From contig CM019823.1 of the NCBI GenBank assembly GCA_009763385.1, positions 95,305,104-95,369,103 of the forward strand: 64,000 nucleotides of DNA, given 5' to 3'. Shown piece by piece: positions 41,472 through 54,643 of the stretch (position 1 is the stretch's first letter; each line of letters opens with the position of its first letter). The notes below the pieces were generated by a model, which saw only the letters and a program-made list of their open reading frames with translations, was not told the DNA's origin and did no database searches. The position numbers and the translations under genes are program-made. Source of the stretch: Coix lacryma-jobi var. lacryma-jobi. Its lineage: Eukaryota; Streptophyta; Magnoliopsida; Poales; Poaceae.

Positions 41472-42620
41472 ATGCCTCGTACCCGTGCTGCTGATGGGAC
41501 TGGTTCGCCTCATGATGGGGAGGGTGTTCCCAACGCACCCCCAGTTCCACCAACTCTGGCAGAAGCCATTGCGGCACTCATGCGTGCCACAACAGACAAT
41601 GCACGTCTGTTACAGGGCCTAGTTCAGAATGCACCATATGGGCAGCGTGGCCGACATCATCATCAGGTCCAGGAAAGTACTTATCAAGATTTCACAGAGA
41701 CCAGGCCGCCGGTATTCACTAAGGCTGAGGAGCCTCTAGAAGCTGCAGATTGGCTCCGTACTATGAATCAGAAGTTTGAGCTAATCCACTGCACTGAAAC
41801 TCAGAAGCCAGCCTTCGCAGCCCAACAGTTGAGGGGAGCTGCGGGAACTTGGTGGGCAAATTTTGAGGCTGCACAAGCTCCAGAACACCGCATTACCTGG
41901 GATGAGTTCTCGAGAGCTTTCAAAGCTCACTACATTCCAGCAGGTGTGATGCGGATGAAGGCCGAAGAGTTCTTAGCCCTCAGGCAAGGGGATCAGCCAG
42001 TACAGCAGTATATTGGCAAGTTTAATCATCTGTCTCAGTATGCTTTGGATCATGTGAACACCGATGACAAGAAGCGCAGTTGCTTCATGAGGGGGCTGAA
42101 TACGAAGATGCAGAAGATGCTGGCAATGTGTGACGATAATATCTCCTTCAATGATGCGGTGAATAAAGCTATATCTGCAGAAGAAAAGCATTTCAAGCAC
42201 CTCGAGGCTAAAAAGAGGAAGGGTGGGAATTCGATTGGATCGTTTGGTGGCAATAAGAAGCGCCAGCGTATCATATACCACCCAGTCCAGCACAACCGTC
42301 CACAGTACAGTCCACCCCAGCAACAACAAGCCAGCTCACAGCAGTCATCTGCTAAAACTGTTGTGAACACTAATTATCCACGATAGCCGAATGCCCCTGG
42401 CATTCGAACCCAAACTCCCCAGAACCACAACTACCCATGTTACAACTGTGGGAAGCCGGGCCATTTCTCCCGTAATTGCCCGTATCCCAGGAAGAATATC
42501 TCAAATACTCCGCAGGGGCAAAGTGGTCAGAATTCCCAGCAACGGCCACAGCAACCACCACAGCAGAATGAAGGCCACAATAACAATCAGAAGAATAAGA
42601 CCGTCCAGAAGACTGGCCGG
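41472..42620 (+). pseudogene. gag: Chromovirus gag (G1), one nonsense codon
   Basis: Start at 41472 (MPRTRAADGTG), chosen because G2 has a matching start and the upstream 23 codons do not match. Retrotrans_gag core with RGAAGTWWANFEAAQ, TWDEFSRAFKAHYIP and LRQGDQPVQQYIGKFNHLSQYA. A single TAG at 42384 precedes the zinc knuckle CYNCGKPGHFSRNC (from 42438). The frame is otherwise open and continuous with pol. Expected role: particle formation and RNA packaging. Confidence 0.9.
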
Positions 42621-45600
42621 GTGTATTACGCACAAGTGGCAGATATTCCTGAAGGGGAACCCATCATGATGGGTATGTTTTCAGTTGCTCATCATCCTGC
42701 AATAGTACTATTTGATTCTGGTGCATCGCATACCTTTATCAGTAAGAGTTTTGTTGAAAAGCATCATATACCTACTGGGGAAGCACAAGAAAATTTCCTT
42801 ATACACACACCGGGAGGTCGTTTATATACAAAGGAAGTGGTGCATCAGGTGCCCGTAGAATTTGCCGGGCATACTTATCCCACTAATATGATAGTAATCA
42901 AGGATCAGGATATAGATGTGATCCTAGGGATGAACTGGATGTACCAGTAGAAGGCAGTATTAGATGCCTTGCATAGAACAATCAGGTTGATCATACCTAA
43001 TAGTACTTCTGAACTCTTTATCCAACTTCCAATTCCCAAGACAACCGTTGATCAGATGTGCGGCAGCGTCAGTGCAACAACAGTTAAAGAGATCCAGGAT
43101 ATTCCAGTAGTCTGTGAGTTTCCGGATGTGTTTCCTGAGGACTTGCCGGGGTTACCACCAGACCATGATGTTGAGTTCAGCATAGAGCTAAAGCCAGGAA
43201 CAACACCAATATCTCGACGAGCCTATAGAATGCCACCTAAAGAACTGGCGGAATTAAAAGTTCAGTTGCAAGAACTGCTTGATAAAGGTTATGTCAGACC
43301 TAGTTCATCACCATGGGGCTGTCCTGCTTTGTTTGTCAAAAAGAAAGACCAAACATTGAGGCTATGTGTGGACTCTCGTCCGCTCAATGAAGTGACAGTG
43401 AAGAATAAGTACCCATTGCCGCGGATTGATCTTCTGTTTGATCAACTCGCGGGCGCCAAGGTATTTTCCAAGATAGATATGAGATCTGGGTATCACCAGA
43501 TAAAGATAAGGCCTGAAGATATTGGTAAAACTGCTTTCACCACCAGATATGGCCTATATGAGTACTTGGTCATGTCTTTTGGGTTGACCAATGCTCCAGC
43601 TCACTTCATGTACCTAATGAACTCAGTATTCATGCCTGAGCTAGACAAGTTTGTAGTGGTATTCATTGATGATATTTTGATATATTCCAAGAATCCACAA
43701 GAACATGCTGAACACCTCAGAGTAGTGTTGGGTCGTCTGAGAGACCATCAGCTATATGCAAAGTTCAGTAAATGTGAGTTTTGGTTAGACAAAGTTCCAT
43801 TTTTGGGTCATGTGTTATCGGCTGATGGTGTAGCTGTGGATCCAGGCAAGGTACAAGAAATTCTTGAGTGGGATTCCCCCAGAACTGTCCATCAAGATCG
43901 CAGTTTTCTAGGTATGGCAGGTTATTACCGCAGGTTTATTCCAGACTTCTCCAAAGTTGCCAAACCTATAACTCAGTTGTTAAAGAATTAAGTCAAGTTT
44001 GTTTGGTCGGATAAATGTGAAGAAGCTTTTCAGAAGCTAAAAGAATTCTTAACTACAGCTCCAGTCTTAGCCCAACCCAATATTGAGAAGCCGTTCGATG
44101 TGTATTGTGATGCTTCTGGTATCGGGATTGGTTGTGTTTTGATGCAAGAAGGCAGAGTAATAGCTTATGCATCTAGGCAGTTGAAGCGTCATGAAGAACA
44201 CTATCCAACTCATGACTTGGAGTTAGCAGCAGTTGTCCATGCCTTGAAGATTTGACGTCATTACCTCTTGGGCAACACATGTCACATATACACTGACCAC
44301 AAGAGTCCGAAATATATATTCACTCAGTCAGAGTTAAATATGAGACAACGGAGGTGGTTAGAGCTAATCAAGGATTATGATCTTGAAGTGCATTACCATC
44401 CCAGAAAGGCAAATGTTGTAGCCGATGCTCTTAGTCGGAAGGTTCATTGCAACTGTATCACTGTCAGACCAGTAGATCTTACTCTCTGTTCCGAGTTAGA
44501 AGAACTGGGTATTCAGATGATCACTCAGGGCAGTTTGTCTAATATATCAGTTCAATCATCTATCAAAGACCAGATTGTAGCTGCTCAGAAAGAAAACAAG
44601 GGTATTGTTCATCTCAAAGAGAAAGCCAAGGCAGACAAAGCTTCTTGCTTCCGAGTCGATGAAGCAGGAGTGGTCTGGTTCAAAGATAGACTGGTCGTTC
44701 CGAAGAATCCTGAATTGAGGAAGTAGATTCTGGATGAAGCTCATCTTACCCCGTTTGCGATTCATCAGGGAAGTACAAAAATGTACCAGGATCTTAGGCA
44801 AAGATTCTGGTGGACTAAGATGAAACTCGAGATTGCAAAGTATATAGCCAGATGTGATACTTGTCAGAAAGTCAAAGCCATTCATCTTAAGTCAGCTGGT
44901 GAATTGCAGCCATTGCCAATTCCTGCTTGGAAATGGGAGGACATCAGTATGGACTTTATTGTTGGTTTACCAAGAACATCCAAGGGCTACGACTCTATTT
45001 GGGTTATAGTAGATCGTCTAACCAAGGTTTCGCATTTTATACCAGTCAAGACCATCTACTCAGCATCCACATATGCCAAGATATACTTTCAGAGGGTTAT
45101 GAGTTTGCATGGAGTTCCGAAGACTATTGTCTCAGATAGGGGTACTCAGTTTGTTTCAAAATTCTGGGAAAGTCTACATGAGTCTCTGGGCACTAAACTC
45201 TTACACAGTACAGCTTACCACCCACAAACAGATGGTTAGACTGAAAGAGTAAATCAGATATTAGAAGATATGCTCAAAGCATGTGCTCTTAACTTTCCAT
45301 TTAAGTGGGATGAATGCTTACCATTAGCAGAATTCTCATACAACAATAGCTATCAAGAGAGTATCCATATGGCACCATTTGAAGCTTTATATGGCAGAAG
45401 ATGTCGGACTCCTTTACATTGGTCCGAACCTGGTGAAAGATGGTTCTTTGGTGTCAATCTAGTTCAAGAGACTGAACAGAAGGTCAAACTCATACAAAGA
45501 CATATAAAAATAGCACAATCTCGACAGAAAAGCTATGCAGACAAAAGGCGTAGACCTTTGACGTTTGCCAAAGGAGATTTTGTGTACTTAAAGGTGTCAC

Positions 45601-46007
45601 CCACTAAGGGTGTTTATCGTTTCGGGGTCAAAGGAAAACTTGCTCCCCGTTACATTGGACCATTTCAAATCCTGGCCAAGTGTGGCAAAGTGGCATACCG
45701 CATTCAACTACCATTTCATCTATCAGAGATTCGTAATGTGTTTCACATCTCTCAGCTGAAGAAGTGTCTACGAGTTCCTGACCAAGTGGTTGATGTTGAA
45801 GGGGTACAACTTGAGCCTGATATGACATACTCAGAGTATCCCATCAAAATTCTCGATCAACGAGATAGAGGAACTCGACGACACACTCACAGGTTCTATA
45901 AAGTTCAGTGGAGTCAGCATTCTGAGGAGGAAGCAACTTGGGAAACCGAAGAATTCCTAATAGAGCAGTTTCCTGAATTCTATGCAACCATACAGTCAGG
46001 GCAGTGA
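42621..46007 (+). pseudogene. pol: Chromovirus pol (G1): protease, RT, RNase H, integrase, chromodomain
   Basis: Same frame as gag throughout. Protease with FDSGASHTF (42711). RT about 43130-43700 with SSPWGCPALFVKKKD and FIDDILIYSK (near 43660). RNase H about 44090-44450 (DASGIGIG, TDHKSPKY). Integrase: zinc part with CDTCQKVKA near 44855, core with MDFIVGLP, SDRGTQF and the HPQTDG block. Chromodomain 45840-46004 (YPIKILDQRDR, YKVQWSQHSEEEATWE). Nonsense codons at 42948 (TAG), 43989 (TAA), 44253 (TGA), 44724 (TAG) and 45237 (TAG); no frameshift. In chromoviruses the chromodomain directs integration to heterochromatin. Not functional as it stands. Confidence 0.93.
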
Positions 46008-46128
46008 AAGAGGTTGACAATAGAATGTGTTCCTAGTTTTTGTAAAAAGTTTTTAATCTTTATCCCCGTACCCCACAACTTTAGTAGTTGGTTTCGTTTG
46101 TGGTGAAATCTCGGGTCGAGATTTCTTT

Positions 46129-46141
46129 AAGGGGGAAAGGA
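46129..46141 (+). other. G1 polypurine tract
   Basis: AAGGGGGAAAGGA directly before the 3' LTR, the plus-strand primer site. The stretch from 46008 to 46128 is short and noncoding. Confidence 0.85.
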
Positions 46142-49100
46142 TCTAACACCTCAGGTGTTTACATGAATAAAATATTATCATGCCATCATAAGCATTCCAT
46201 AGCATCATGTGCTAGCTCACCGTGAGATGCATTCACTAAAAAGAGTTTAATTCCTAAATTGTGAGCATTTTGTTATTGCTTGTGCTGCAGCTCAAAACCC
46301 TAATTTGAATGTCATTATGAAGTAACTTGTGTTCATTTCCTTTTGACTAGAGTCATGTAAAGGCATGAATCCAAGTTCAACAATTCAAAAGGTTAAAAAA
46401 AATTTATTTAGCTTAAATTTGGGAAAATCATTAATTTTCTATATAAGTTAATTAACCCTTTCTAGTTAACTCAAAATCGGTGCATAGTTAGGGGTTGACC
46501 CTAAAAGCTTTTTTGTAGATCTTGAGAAGAGGTACAACTTTGGTATTCAAAGTTTTCAAAGTTTCTGTACAAAATTCTATGTAATTTTGAATCTATTCAA
46601 ACCCTGGAAATGGTCCCCTTTTGATTCTAAACTTGCATTTCAAAAACTATTTGAAATCTGAGTTTGAGGTTTACATCAAAGTTGTAGAGAATTTCAAAAG
46701 GAACATTTCATACATTGACCATTTTTCATGTGTCATTGCAAAATCAAAAGTAATTTTGCTTCTACTACAAAACCCTAGTTCTGTCCCCTTTTCAAATTTC
46801 CAATCTGAATTGGATTTGAACTGTTTTGATCAATTTGACTTATTCCATTTGAAATCAGCCATGGGGTGTTAAAGCAAGTTGTACAACTTTTCAAACTCTA
46901 CAGTTCATATTTTGGCAAAACTTGAAGTATAGTTCAAATTTCTGGAGTATTTTCAAAATTTCAGAAAGGGGGAGAGAGATCTGCTTTCGTAAAGGGGGGA
47001 AACGCCTGGAAGCTCGCCAGCGAGCTGCTCTCCCGCCGGGCCGTGCTCGCGCTGGGGTGCATGCGTCGCGCCAGCGAGCTGCTTGGTAGCTGCGTGTGCC
47101 GAGTTCTTCACGCCACCGCCCTCTCCTTTGTCCTTTTTATCCCACAGAAAGCTCCGTGTTTCGCTTTCTCCTCTGCTCGCTCGCCGCCGTCGCCGTCTCT
47201 CTGCTCAGCTCGCCGGCCGCGTGAGCGCTCGTCCGTCCCGTTCAACTGCGTTACCGTGTTCGCCTCGTCGTTGCGGAGCTGTAGAGCTAGGTTGTAGCCT
47301 CGCTCGCCCCCGCAGCCGCCCGGCGTGGTTGTCTTTTTCATCTCCGGTTACAGACACCTCCATCGACGCCGCCACCGTGGTCAGCAAGCTCGGGGCCCTA
47401 TCATCCTCACCTGAGCCTCGTTTTCTCTTCCTTATCTGTTCTTGATGCTCTAACACCCGGTCGTTGACCTTATCTCCCTCTGGCTCAGCTGGAACAGGTC
47501 GTCGCCGTCGAGCCGCACCGCTGGACCCCGCCGTCGTCGTCGTAATCACAGTTCGGAGCCGCGTAGCCTCGGTGACCTAGCCCGCTAGAGTCGTGGTGAG
47601 CCTCTGATGCTGATGCGCACGTTTGCGAGGTCGGCAGAGTTGCCAGTTGGCCGGCGTGCCGCCGCCGTGCCGTCGCGTCCGCCGCTGTCGTCGTCGGAGT
47701 AGAGAGAGAGGTCGAGGAAGGGGAGTTTGTGGGCTCATCCGAGTCGTGAGGTGAAGGAGCAGGTGCTGAGCCGGTTGGTTTGGCCGGAGAAGGTCCAGTT
47801 GCTCCGGCGTGCGCGAGCCGAAGCTCGCCACTATCAGCCATGGAGTCGGGGACGTGTCAACGAGAATTCGACAAAACCCGAGGGCCTAAGTGCAAAGTCC
47901 TAGACTTAGAGGAATAGTGCTTAATAGTGTCGAGGACTTGGTTGTAGTTTTGTTAAAGCCAGAGGGCTTTTCTGCAAGTTTGGCGGTGCAGGCGCGGGCA
48001 GGCCCGACTTGGGCCGGCTTGCGCGCGGGATGGGCCGATCGGGCCAGATTCGGCCCATTGGGGGTGTTGTTTTATTTTTTAAACGTTTTAATCTATTTTC
48101 TTGAGATGTGCATACTAATGCTGGTTTTGTTATTTTTGTATGAATTAATTTGTTGCTCCAAAAATCATGAAAAATTTTGTACATGTTCTTTGAAATGTGT
48201 AGTTTTTTACGAAAAATATAATATGGGCATGTTTCTGTATTTTGTTTTTGCAGTAAAAATTATGTCTCTTAATTCTTGAATAATGATTCAATGATTTTTT
48301 ATAAAATCAATTTTAACTCCAAAAATGCTGAAATTTATTTTGTGCACTATTTGAATCATAACCAATCTGTGTACCAAGTTTGAACTAATTTGAACGTAGT
48401 TTGCTGCACAACTTATTTTCGACTAATTAAAATTGCTTTCTTTATGGTTAAATAAGTTATAAAACATAAACCCCAGTTCTTTAGAGTAGTTTTAAAGGTT
48501 AAGATAAGTGAATTATCTTGATCTGCTGCTTGAGGCAGGCAAGAGTCACTCATTGTAACCATGTATGTTTATATAAGTTAGTTTTGTTGGTTTGCATCTT
48601 TACCGTGGAGGCAAGTTGTTGCAAGTCAAGTGTTTATAACCTAGTAAATTTCCATCTTTACCATGATCATGTCATGAGCATTCCATTAAGCATGCACTCT
48701 ATTCGTGTAGCTTCCGAAGTGATCGAGTGTCCGAACGTGGTTGATCCGAAACTTCAGAGTATCCAGTTGATCCGGATTACCAGGAATTCCAGACTCTTCC
48801 AGTCAACGAAGGCAGGCCCCGGTTCATTTAACCATTTCCTTGGATTTAACAATTACACTTACTTTCGATAACCTAATGCATTAAATGTTTATCAAATAAA
48901 TGCTTTAAACCTGTTGATGCATGATCAACCTTGTTATCGATATATCATTCCTTGATACCTGCTTTATGCAAATGATAGAAATGCTCAGCCTTGCTTTCTC
49001 ACGCTCCCGATAAATGTTTTGATACTTATCATTTGGAATGATAATGAGAAAGAATGATGGTTGAGACCAGACTGGCACATACATCGAACCTTGGGTCGAT

Positions 49101-50168
49101 GTAGGGTGACCCGGATGTGTCGGATTAGGGTTAACTGTTGTTGGCCTGCTAGATGGAGAAACTGTGAAGTACCGATCAAGATATGCTACGGTAAGCCCTA
49201 CCTTGGTGGTTCTTAAATGAGAACGGCTAATCGCGCACTGGGAGTGTAGAGATGGCGGGAGTACTAGCTACCCTCGTGGATTAACGTTCCGGATTGGAGT
49301 GTACAAGTACTCTCGGTTGGCGCGGACCCGGTCTTGTTTGGAGGATCCGAGGTTGGGGTTGGTATATGTGTGATCACGGTCTACATATATCGTATGATCG
49401 TGGAAAACTCCCAGATCTGGTTGAATCGATTCGAATCGTCGTGCTCCTAGGTTAAGGAGACTCAATCTTTCGACCCGCACCGTAGAATGAAAATGGAACT
49501 GGTTTAAGAAAGAATGATGATGATCTCTCACTAATGATTCACTTTCAGTTCTTACCATGTACTTAAATGATTAAGTAAAATTTGGATCTAGAACTACTTT
49601 AGTAAGCTTTTATGCAAATGAAAAATTCTGTTTGAGCCTACCCAAGCCCGCATACCTGTTCTTCTCTTCTCTTGTCGGGTCAGTCTTGTTGAGTACCTTT
49701 GTACTCAGGGTTTGTTAATCCACTGTTGCAGGTGACGTTCACGAGCAGCCTTGTTTTGAGGCTTGTTGCGTGACCGTCATTGAGGAGGACGTGTCCGGGG
49801 AGGAGTAATGCAACCCTTAGGCGGGGTTTGTTTGTGTGAATACAGTTTTATTAATGCTACTTCCACTACCGAGGATAAAGTTTGAAACTATGGTTTGTAA
49901 TAACAACGTGAGTTGAACAACTGGTTTGTAAACTTATGGTGTAATGCTTCCGTACTTTTATCTCTGATGTATATTATTTGTGAAATGTTGTAATACTGCA
50001 ATGACTCTTGCAATGATCCTAGGAGTGTAAGGAAACGTGGATGAGTCGGGTTACCCGATGAAACGTGGTGGGTCTTTTGGGCTATTGGGCACAGTGTATG
50101 TCTGTCCGAGGTCTGTAGGACAAGGACAGGTACACGTGGGCCCTAATAATCCAGGAGGTTCCGTCACA
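46142..50168 (+). mobile_element. G1 3' LTR
   Basis: 4027 bases from TCTAACACCTCAGG to CCGTCACA, colinear with 36308-40313 with scattered substitutions and small indels, such as GAAATTATCTTG-side length differences near 48430-48450 where an extra AT-rich segment is present. It ends at the AGCTC duplication. GAGTAC hairpin at 49691. Confidence 0.93.
49691..49732 (+). promoter_or_regulatory. GAGTAC hairpin and TTGCAG motif, G1 3' LTR
   Basis: Same as at 39835; GAGTAC-CTTT-GTACTC unchanged, 477 bases before the LTR end. Confidence 0.55.
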
Positions 50169-50173
50169 AGCTC

Positions 50174-53109
50174 AGACCAAAATCACGCAAAGTGGCCATC
50201 ATCTAGAGTAACTGGGAACAGCAGCTAGCCTCGGCAACATACTCAACCTCCGTGGTAGATTGGGCGACACTAGACTGCTTGCGAGAAGACCACGAAACAA
50301 GAGAAGAACCAATAAACTAACTGGCAAGTCCCAAAGTGGACTTGCGCTCAATACGGCAACCAGCAAAATCAGCATCGAATAGCCACAAAGGGAGAGGGTG
50401 GAGGAAGCATAATACCAATCCAAACTCAGGTGTGAAACGAAGGTACCTGAAAATCATCCGCTTCACCGCCTGATGGTGAGAAGTGCGCGGCGACGCCTGA
50501 AAGCGCGCACAACAGACACACCGCGAAACTGGATGTCCGGGCGTGTCGTCGTCAGGTAGAGGAGCGACCCATCATGCTTCGGTACTCCTTCTGGTCCACT
50601 GCTTCTCCATCCACATCCGCATCCAGGGCAGTCGTCGTCGACATGGGTGTTGGAAGAGGCTTGGCCTCACCCATATCGAACCGCTTCAGCAAGTCCTTGG
50701 TGTACTTGCCCTGGTGCACAAACGTCCCCTCTCGGGATTGCTTAATTTGCAACCCGAGAAGAATGTCAGCTCGCCCATCATGCTCATCTCGGACTCCCTG
50801 CTCATAGTATCTGCAAACTTGGCAACAAAGCGTGAGAAGAACCACCGAAAATGATATCATCCACGTAAATCTGAACCAAGAGAGTGTCTTTGCCTTGCCT
50901 AAGGAGAAAGAGCGTTTTATCTACACATCCCATTTTAAAACCCTTAGCAAGCAAAAAGGTTTTCAACCTATCATACCAGGCTGTAGGGGCTTGTTTTCAA
51001 ACCATATAAAGCTTTGTGGAGTTTAAAACATGTTTGGAAACTTGGGATTTTCGAAACCGGGGGTTTGCTCAACATAACCCTCTTCTTCTATGTAGCCGTT
51101 TAGAAGGCACTCTTGACATCCATCTGAAAAAGTTTGAAACCTTTGGATACAGCAAAGCCAAAGTATCCTAATAGCCTCCAACGAGCTACAGGAGCAAACG
51201 TCTCCTCATATTCTATCCCCTCCTTCTGACTATAACCCTTCGCTACAAGCCTGGCCTTGTTCCTAACAACGTGGCCATCCTCTCCTTGCTTGTTTTTGAA
51301 ACCATTTTGTCCCAATAGGCTTACACTCAGGAGGAGGTGGAACTAGAACCCAAACCCGATTTCGCTCAAAATTTCTAACTCCTCATGCATGGCATTGACC
51401 CAATCCGGATCCGTCAAAGCGTGTCCAACATCTTGGGGCTCAAAATTAGCAACAAAAGCAGAATGAGCAAAGTGAGAAATGTGTTGTGACCTGGACCGAG
51501 TGACCCATTCATCGATGCTTCCGATCATCTGCTGAGGCGGGTGCTGGCACTAAATGTGTCGAGGCGCCTCCCGAGCCGAAGTAGCCTCCCCCTCAACAGC
51601 AGCTGGTGCCACCCCGGGTACAAATGGTACCGCTCGGGGGGGCGGATCCCACGGCCCCCAGGAAGAAGAGGTGTCGGGGCCGTGAGTCGTCGTAGAAGCC
51701 GCTCTTTGCGGCGACAACAGGTGGAGAGGGTGCTGGATCATCCATACCTTCAGCACCCTCGTCCCGTCCGCGTCATCAAAAAGAGGCCCACCAACCACAT
51801 GATCACCTACACGCTCAAAACGAGAAGAAGGACAAACCATGGTCTCGTCGAAGGTGACATCTGATGTCTCCATGACTCGGTTAGTATCAAGGTTAAGTAC
51901 ACGGTATGCGCGAGTGTGAGTGCCATAACCCAAAAATACACCGTCAGAAGAACGAGACTTAAACTTGTCCAGTTGCCCTTTTTGAGTATAAAACAATGGA
52001 AACCAAAACCTCGAAAATAACTCACCTTGGGTAGTTTTCCAAACGCAACTCATAAGAAGTCTTTTTCAAGAAAGCTCGGAGAAAAATGCGATTGGAAATG
52101 TAGCATGCAGTGCTGATAGCTTCGGCCAATATCGCCTAGGAGTCCTATGCTCATCGAGCATCGTCCTGGCCATCTCAACAAGGGTCCGATTCTCTTCCTC
52201 TCTACAACACCATTCTGAGGAGGTGTTAGGGGAAGAAAACTAGTGCTCTCTAGACCCAAGAGTTACAAAACTTCTCAAAATCCGAATTCTTGAATTCGGA
52301 AACCATTATCACTCCGAATTGCTCGCGCATCGAGTTCAAAGGGAACTCGTTCTGAAGACGCAAAATCAGATTGCGAGCAAAGGAGAAAGTCTCGGTCTTC
52401 TCAGCTAAAAAGAAGACCCACGAATATTTCGAAAAGTCATCAACAACAACAAGCACATACCACTTCCCCCAACCGAGCTCACCCGAGCCGGACCAACAAG
52501 GTCCATGTGCAAAAGCTCTCCAAGGCGCTTGGTCATGACCTGAGTCACTGGATGGTGGGGAGCGGCAACCATCTTCCCGTGTCTACAAGAGTGGCAAACA
52601 AGATCCTTCTCCATAGATAACTTGGGCAATCCTCGGATTAGGCCAAGTGAACTAAGCCTTGCAAGCAAGTCGAAGCTCAAATGTCCAAGTCTCCTATGCC
52701 ACTTCCAAAGATCAGAGGAGGAAGGTCCAGCCACAAGACAACGAGAAGTACCAAAAGACTCCGAGAAATTCGCACGAAAGACTTTTCCAAAGGGCGAAAT
52801 CAAACACACAAGATTGCCCTGAGGATCCAAAATACGACTGAGATTCGGTTTAAAACGAATCTCATAGTCGTCGTCAAAGAGTTGCGAAACAGAAAGAAGG
52901 TTAAAATGCAAGTTAGAAACAAGAGCAACATCGCGCAACACAAAGTGCTCATTAACTCGCACCGACCCGCGAGACAATACCTTACCTTTGCTATTGTCGC
53001 CGAAGGTTATGTACTCCTTTCCGGCAACAGGACTAAGGCTGGAGAACCACTTGGCGTTTCCGGTCATGTGCCTCGAGCAACCGGAATCCACCAACCAAAT
53101 GTCCTCCAA
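50174..53109 (-). pseudogene. pol: Sirevirus pol, main part (element D), many small indels
   Basis: Starts with TTG at 53109 (EDIWLVDSGCSRHMTG), same layout as element A. Protease and GAG-pre-integrase are intact in one frame to about 52450. After that single-base gains and losses change frame about every 100-300 bases: near 52450, 52300, 52190, 52050, 51960, 51770, 51350, 51300, 51180, 51100, 50850, 50760 and 50560. All domains to RNase H can be traced in short pieces. Ends at the G1 insertion; the last 80 codons are at 36055-36307. Non-functional unless the indels are assembly errors. Confidence 0.88.
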
Positions 53110-53123
53110 CCGTTTTACCTACA

Positions 53124-54643
53124 TCAATAAAAAGACATAGGGTGAGCATACGGTCCAACACTGGGGTTAGTGAAGTATGAAGAATACCAGTGTTGGGCCG
53201 GCTGCTCAAAAGAACGGTTAGCAGAAAAACCATTCCTAGCACGTCTACGAGAGGAGCGATCACCACGTAGAGGAAAACATGGTCCGCTAAGGGAGGAGCG
53301 TCCATCGCGATACTCAAAACGCGGTGGGGAAAACGCTCAACTACAAAGCCACCGCCACGGGGTCCATAGCCTACAACTGCAGGCTCCCGCCGGCGCGCTC
53401 TCTACGAGGCCTAGGCCTAGGGACTTGAGGCTCAACACCTCTAGGCCTAGCGACTCTCCTCGGAGCTCTCTGCTGCCTAGGCCTGGGAACTTGAGGTTCT
53501 GGACCTCTGGGCCTAGCAGCACGTCTCGGTGCTCTCCTCTGAACATTCGGCACATGTACATCATGGAAAGGATGGTACATGTCCGTGTTGTTCATCTCCC
53601 TAGCACGACGAACCTCTTTCTTGCGCCTAAAGCAGAACTCACTCAAGTGTCCATCTCTCCCACAGAAGTCACAATGGTACCTCACCGCACGCAAAGGGGG
53701 TTGTTGGTACTCATGGCTGTGGATGTGGATCACTTTGCCCTTCTGTGGCAACTCCTCCTGGATAAGTGGCATTGTATCCAGCTTGTTCTTTAGGTGGTTG
53801 GGTTTGGGATGCCACACTTGGTTCTTGGGTGGAGCTCTCGGAGGTTCCTCAACACCCCATCCTTGGTGGTAGGCTTGATGGGCTCTTTGGGTGGAAGCTT
53901 GGTCAGTTTGGGAGTAGTGGTGGAGTTGGGCTTCTCACTAGGATTCAGACCACTCGACTCTCCAATCTTCCCAAAAGCAGAAAGATCAACACCCTGAGCA
54001 AGACCTACACCAGAACCTCCAGCAGCTCGCTTAAATTGGGAGATCATCATCCCGAGCTGCGGCTCACTACAAGAGGCCCATGACAAGATGGTCCGAAGGT
54101 ATGTGTTTTCTTCCTCGGTTTGCATCTTATCATGCTTCACATTGGCTATCTCCATCTCCAAACCCTCACAGAGAGCACACCTATCCACACAAGTGCTACC
54201 TGAATTGGCCTCTTCAAGAGACACAATCTTGACATTCTTCTCTGCCAACTTAGATTGCAAGACAGGACAAGTCTTGCATGCACCCAACAGAGAAGGTCTA
54301 GCCTTCAGCTCATCCACCTCTCCTACCAACGTAGCATACTTACCTCTCAAAGTGAGAAGGTCAGTCATGTGCGTGGTGCACATCTCACACTCAACCTCCT
54401 CCGACACGACCACGGTGGACTTGGCAAACTCAAGCTCTCTCACCGTGTCCTCCCACTTCTGCCTAAACTCCTTGCGCTCTGTAGCGGCACGCCTAAGCAA
54501 CTTGTCCTGACTAAGGAGCGCGGCAGTAAGCTTCTCGACCTCAGCAGAAAGCTCGTCGTGGGTGAGAGATACCTAGGAGGTGTCTCGTCGTCGTCGTCGT
54601 TCCGAGGGGTGTGCTCCAGCTTGCCGTCGACCTCATCACCAAG
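53124..54643 (-). pseudogene. gag: Sirevirus gag, C-terminal part (element D)
   Basis: Ends at TGA 53126-53124 (TGATG, then TAG in the pol frame, as in A). Recognisable: coiled-coil region 54060-54510, DLSAFGKIGESSGLNP near 53960, second zinc knuckle CDFCGRDGHLSEFC near 53660, and an Arg/Pro-rich tail with short repeats (53400-53560). Frameshifts near 53850 and 53370. Cut at 54643 by the G2 LTR, removing the N-terminal half. Confidence 0.88.

Larger units (their letters stand above)
36308..50168 (+). mobile_element. Element G1: complete Tekay/Del-type chromovirus, 13.9 kb
   Basis: Perfect 5-bp duplication AGCTC at 36303-36307 and 50169-50173. LTRs 36308-40313 and 46142-50168, initiator-Met primer site, orf0, gag-pol in a single frame, chromodomain, purine tract. 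Gypsy domain order (protease-RT-RNase H-integrase), a C-terminal chromodomain and very long LTRs indicate the Tekay/Del clade. It sits in the RNase H part of element D's pol, in the opposite orientation. The LTRs differ at scattered positions (a few percent by eye), so it is older than element A but younger than D. Confidence 0.95.
32465..54643 (-). mobile_element. Element D: Sirevirus, split by chromovirus G1 and truncated by G2
   Basis: 3' LTR 32465-34532, purine tract, 3' noncoding 34533-36054, pol end 36055-36307, then G1 (36308-50168), then pol 50174-53109 and gag 53124-54643. The gag is cut by the G2 LTR at 54644. The rest of gag and the 5' LTR would lie right of the window. Confidence 0.9.
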
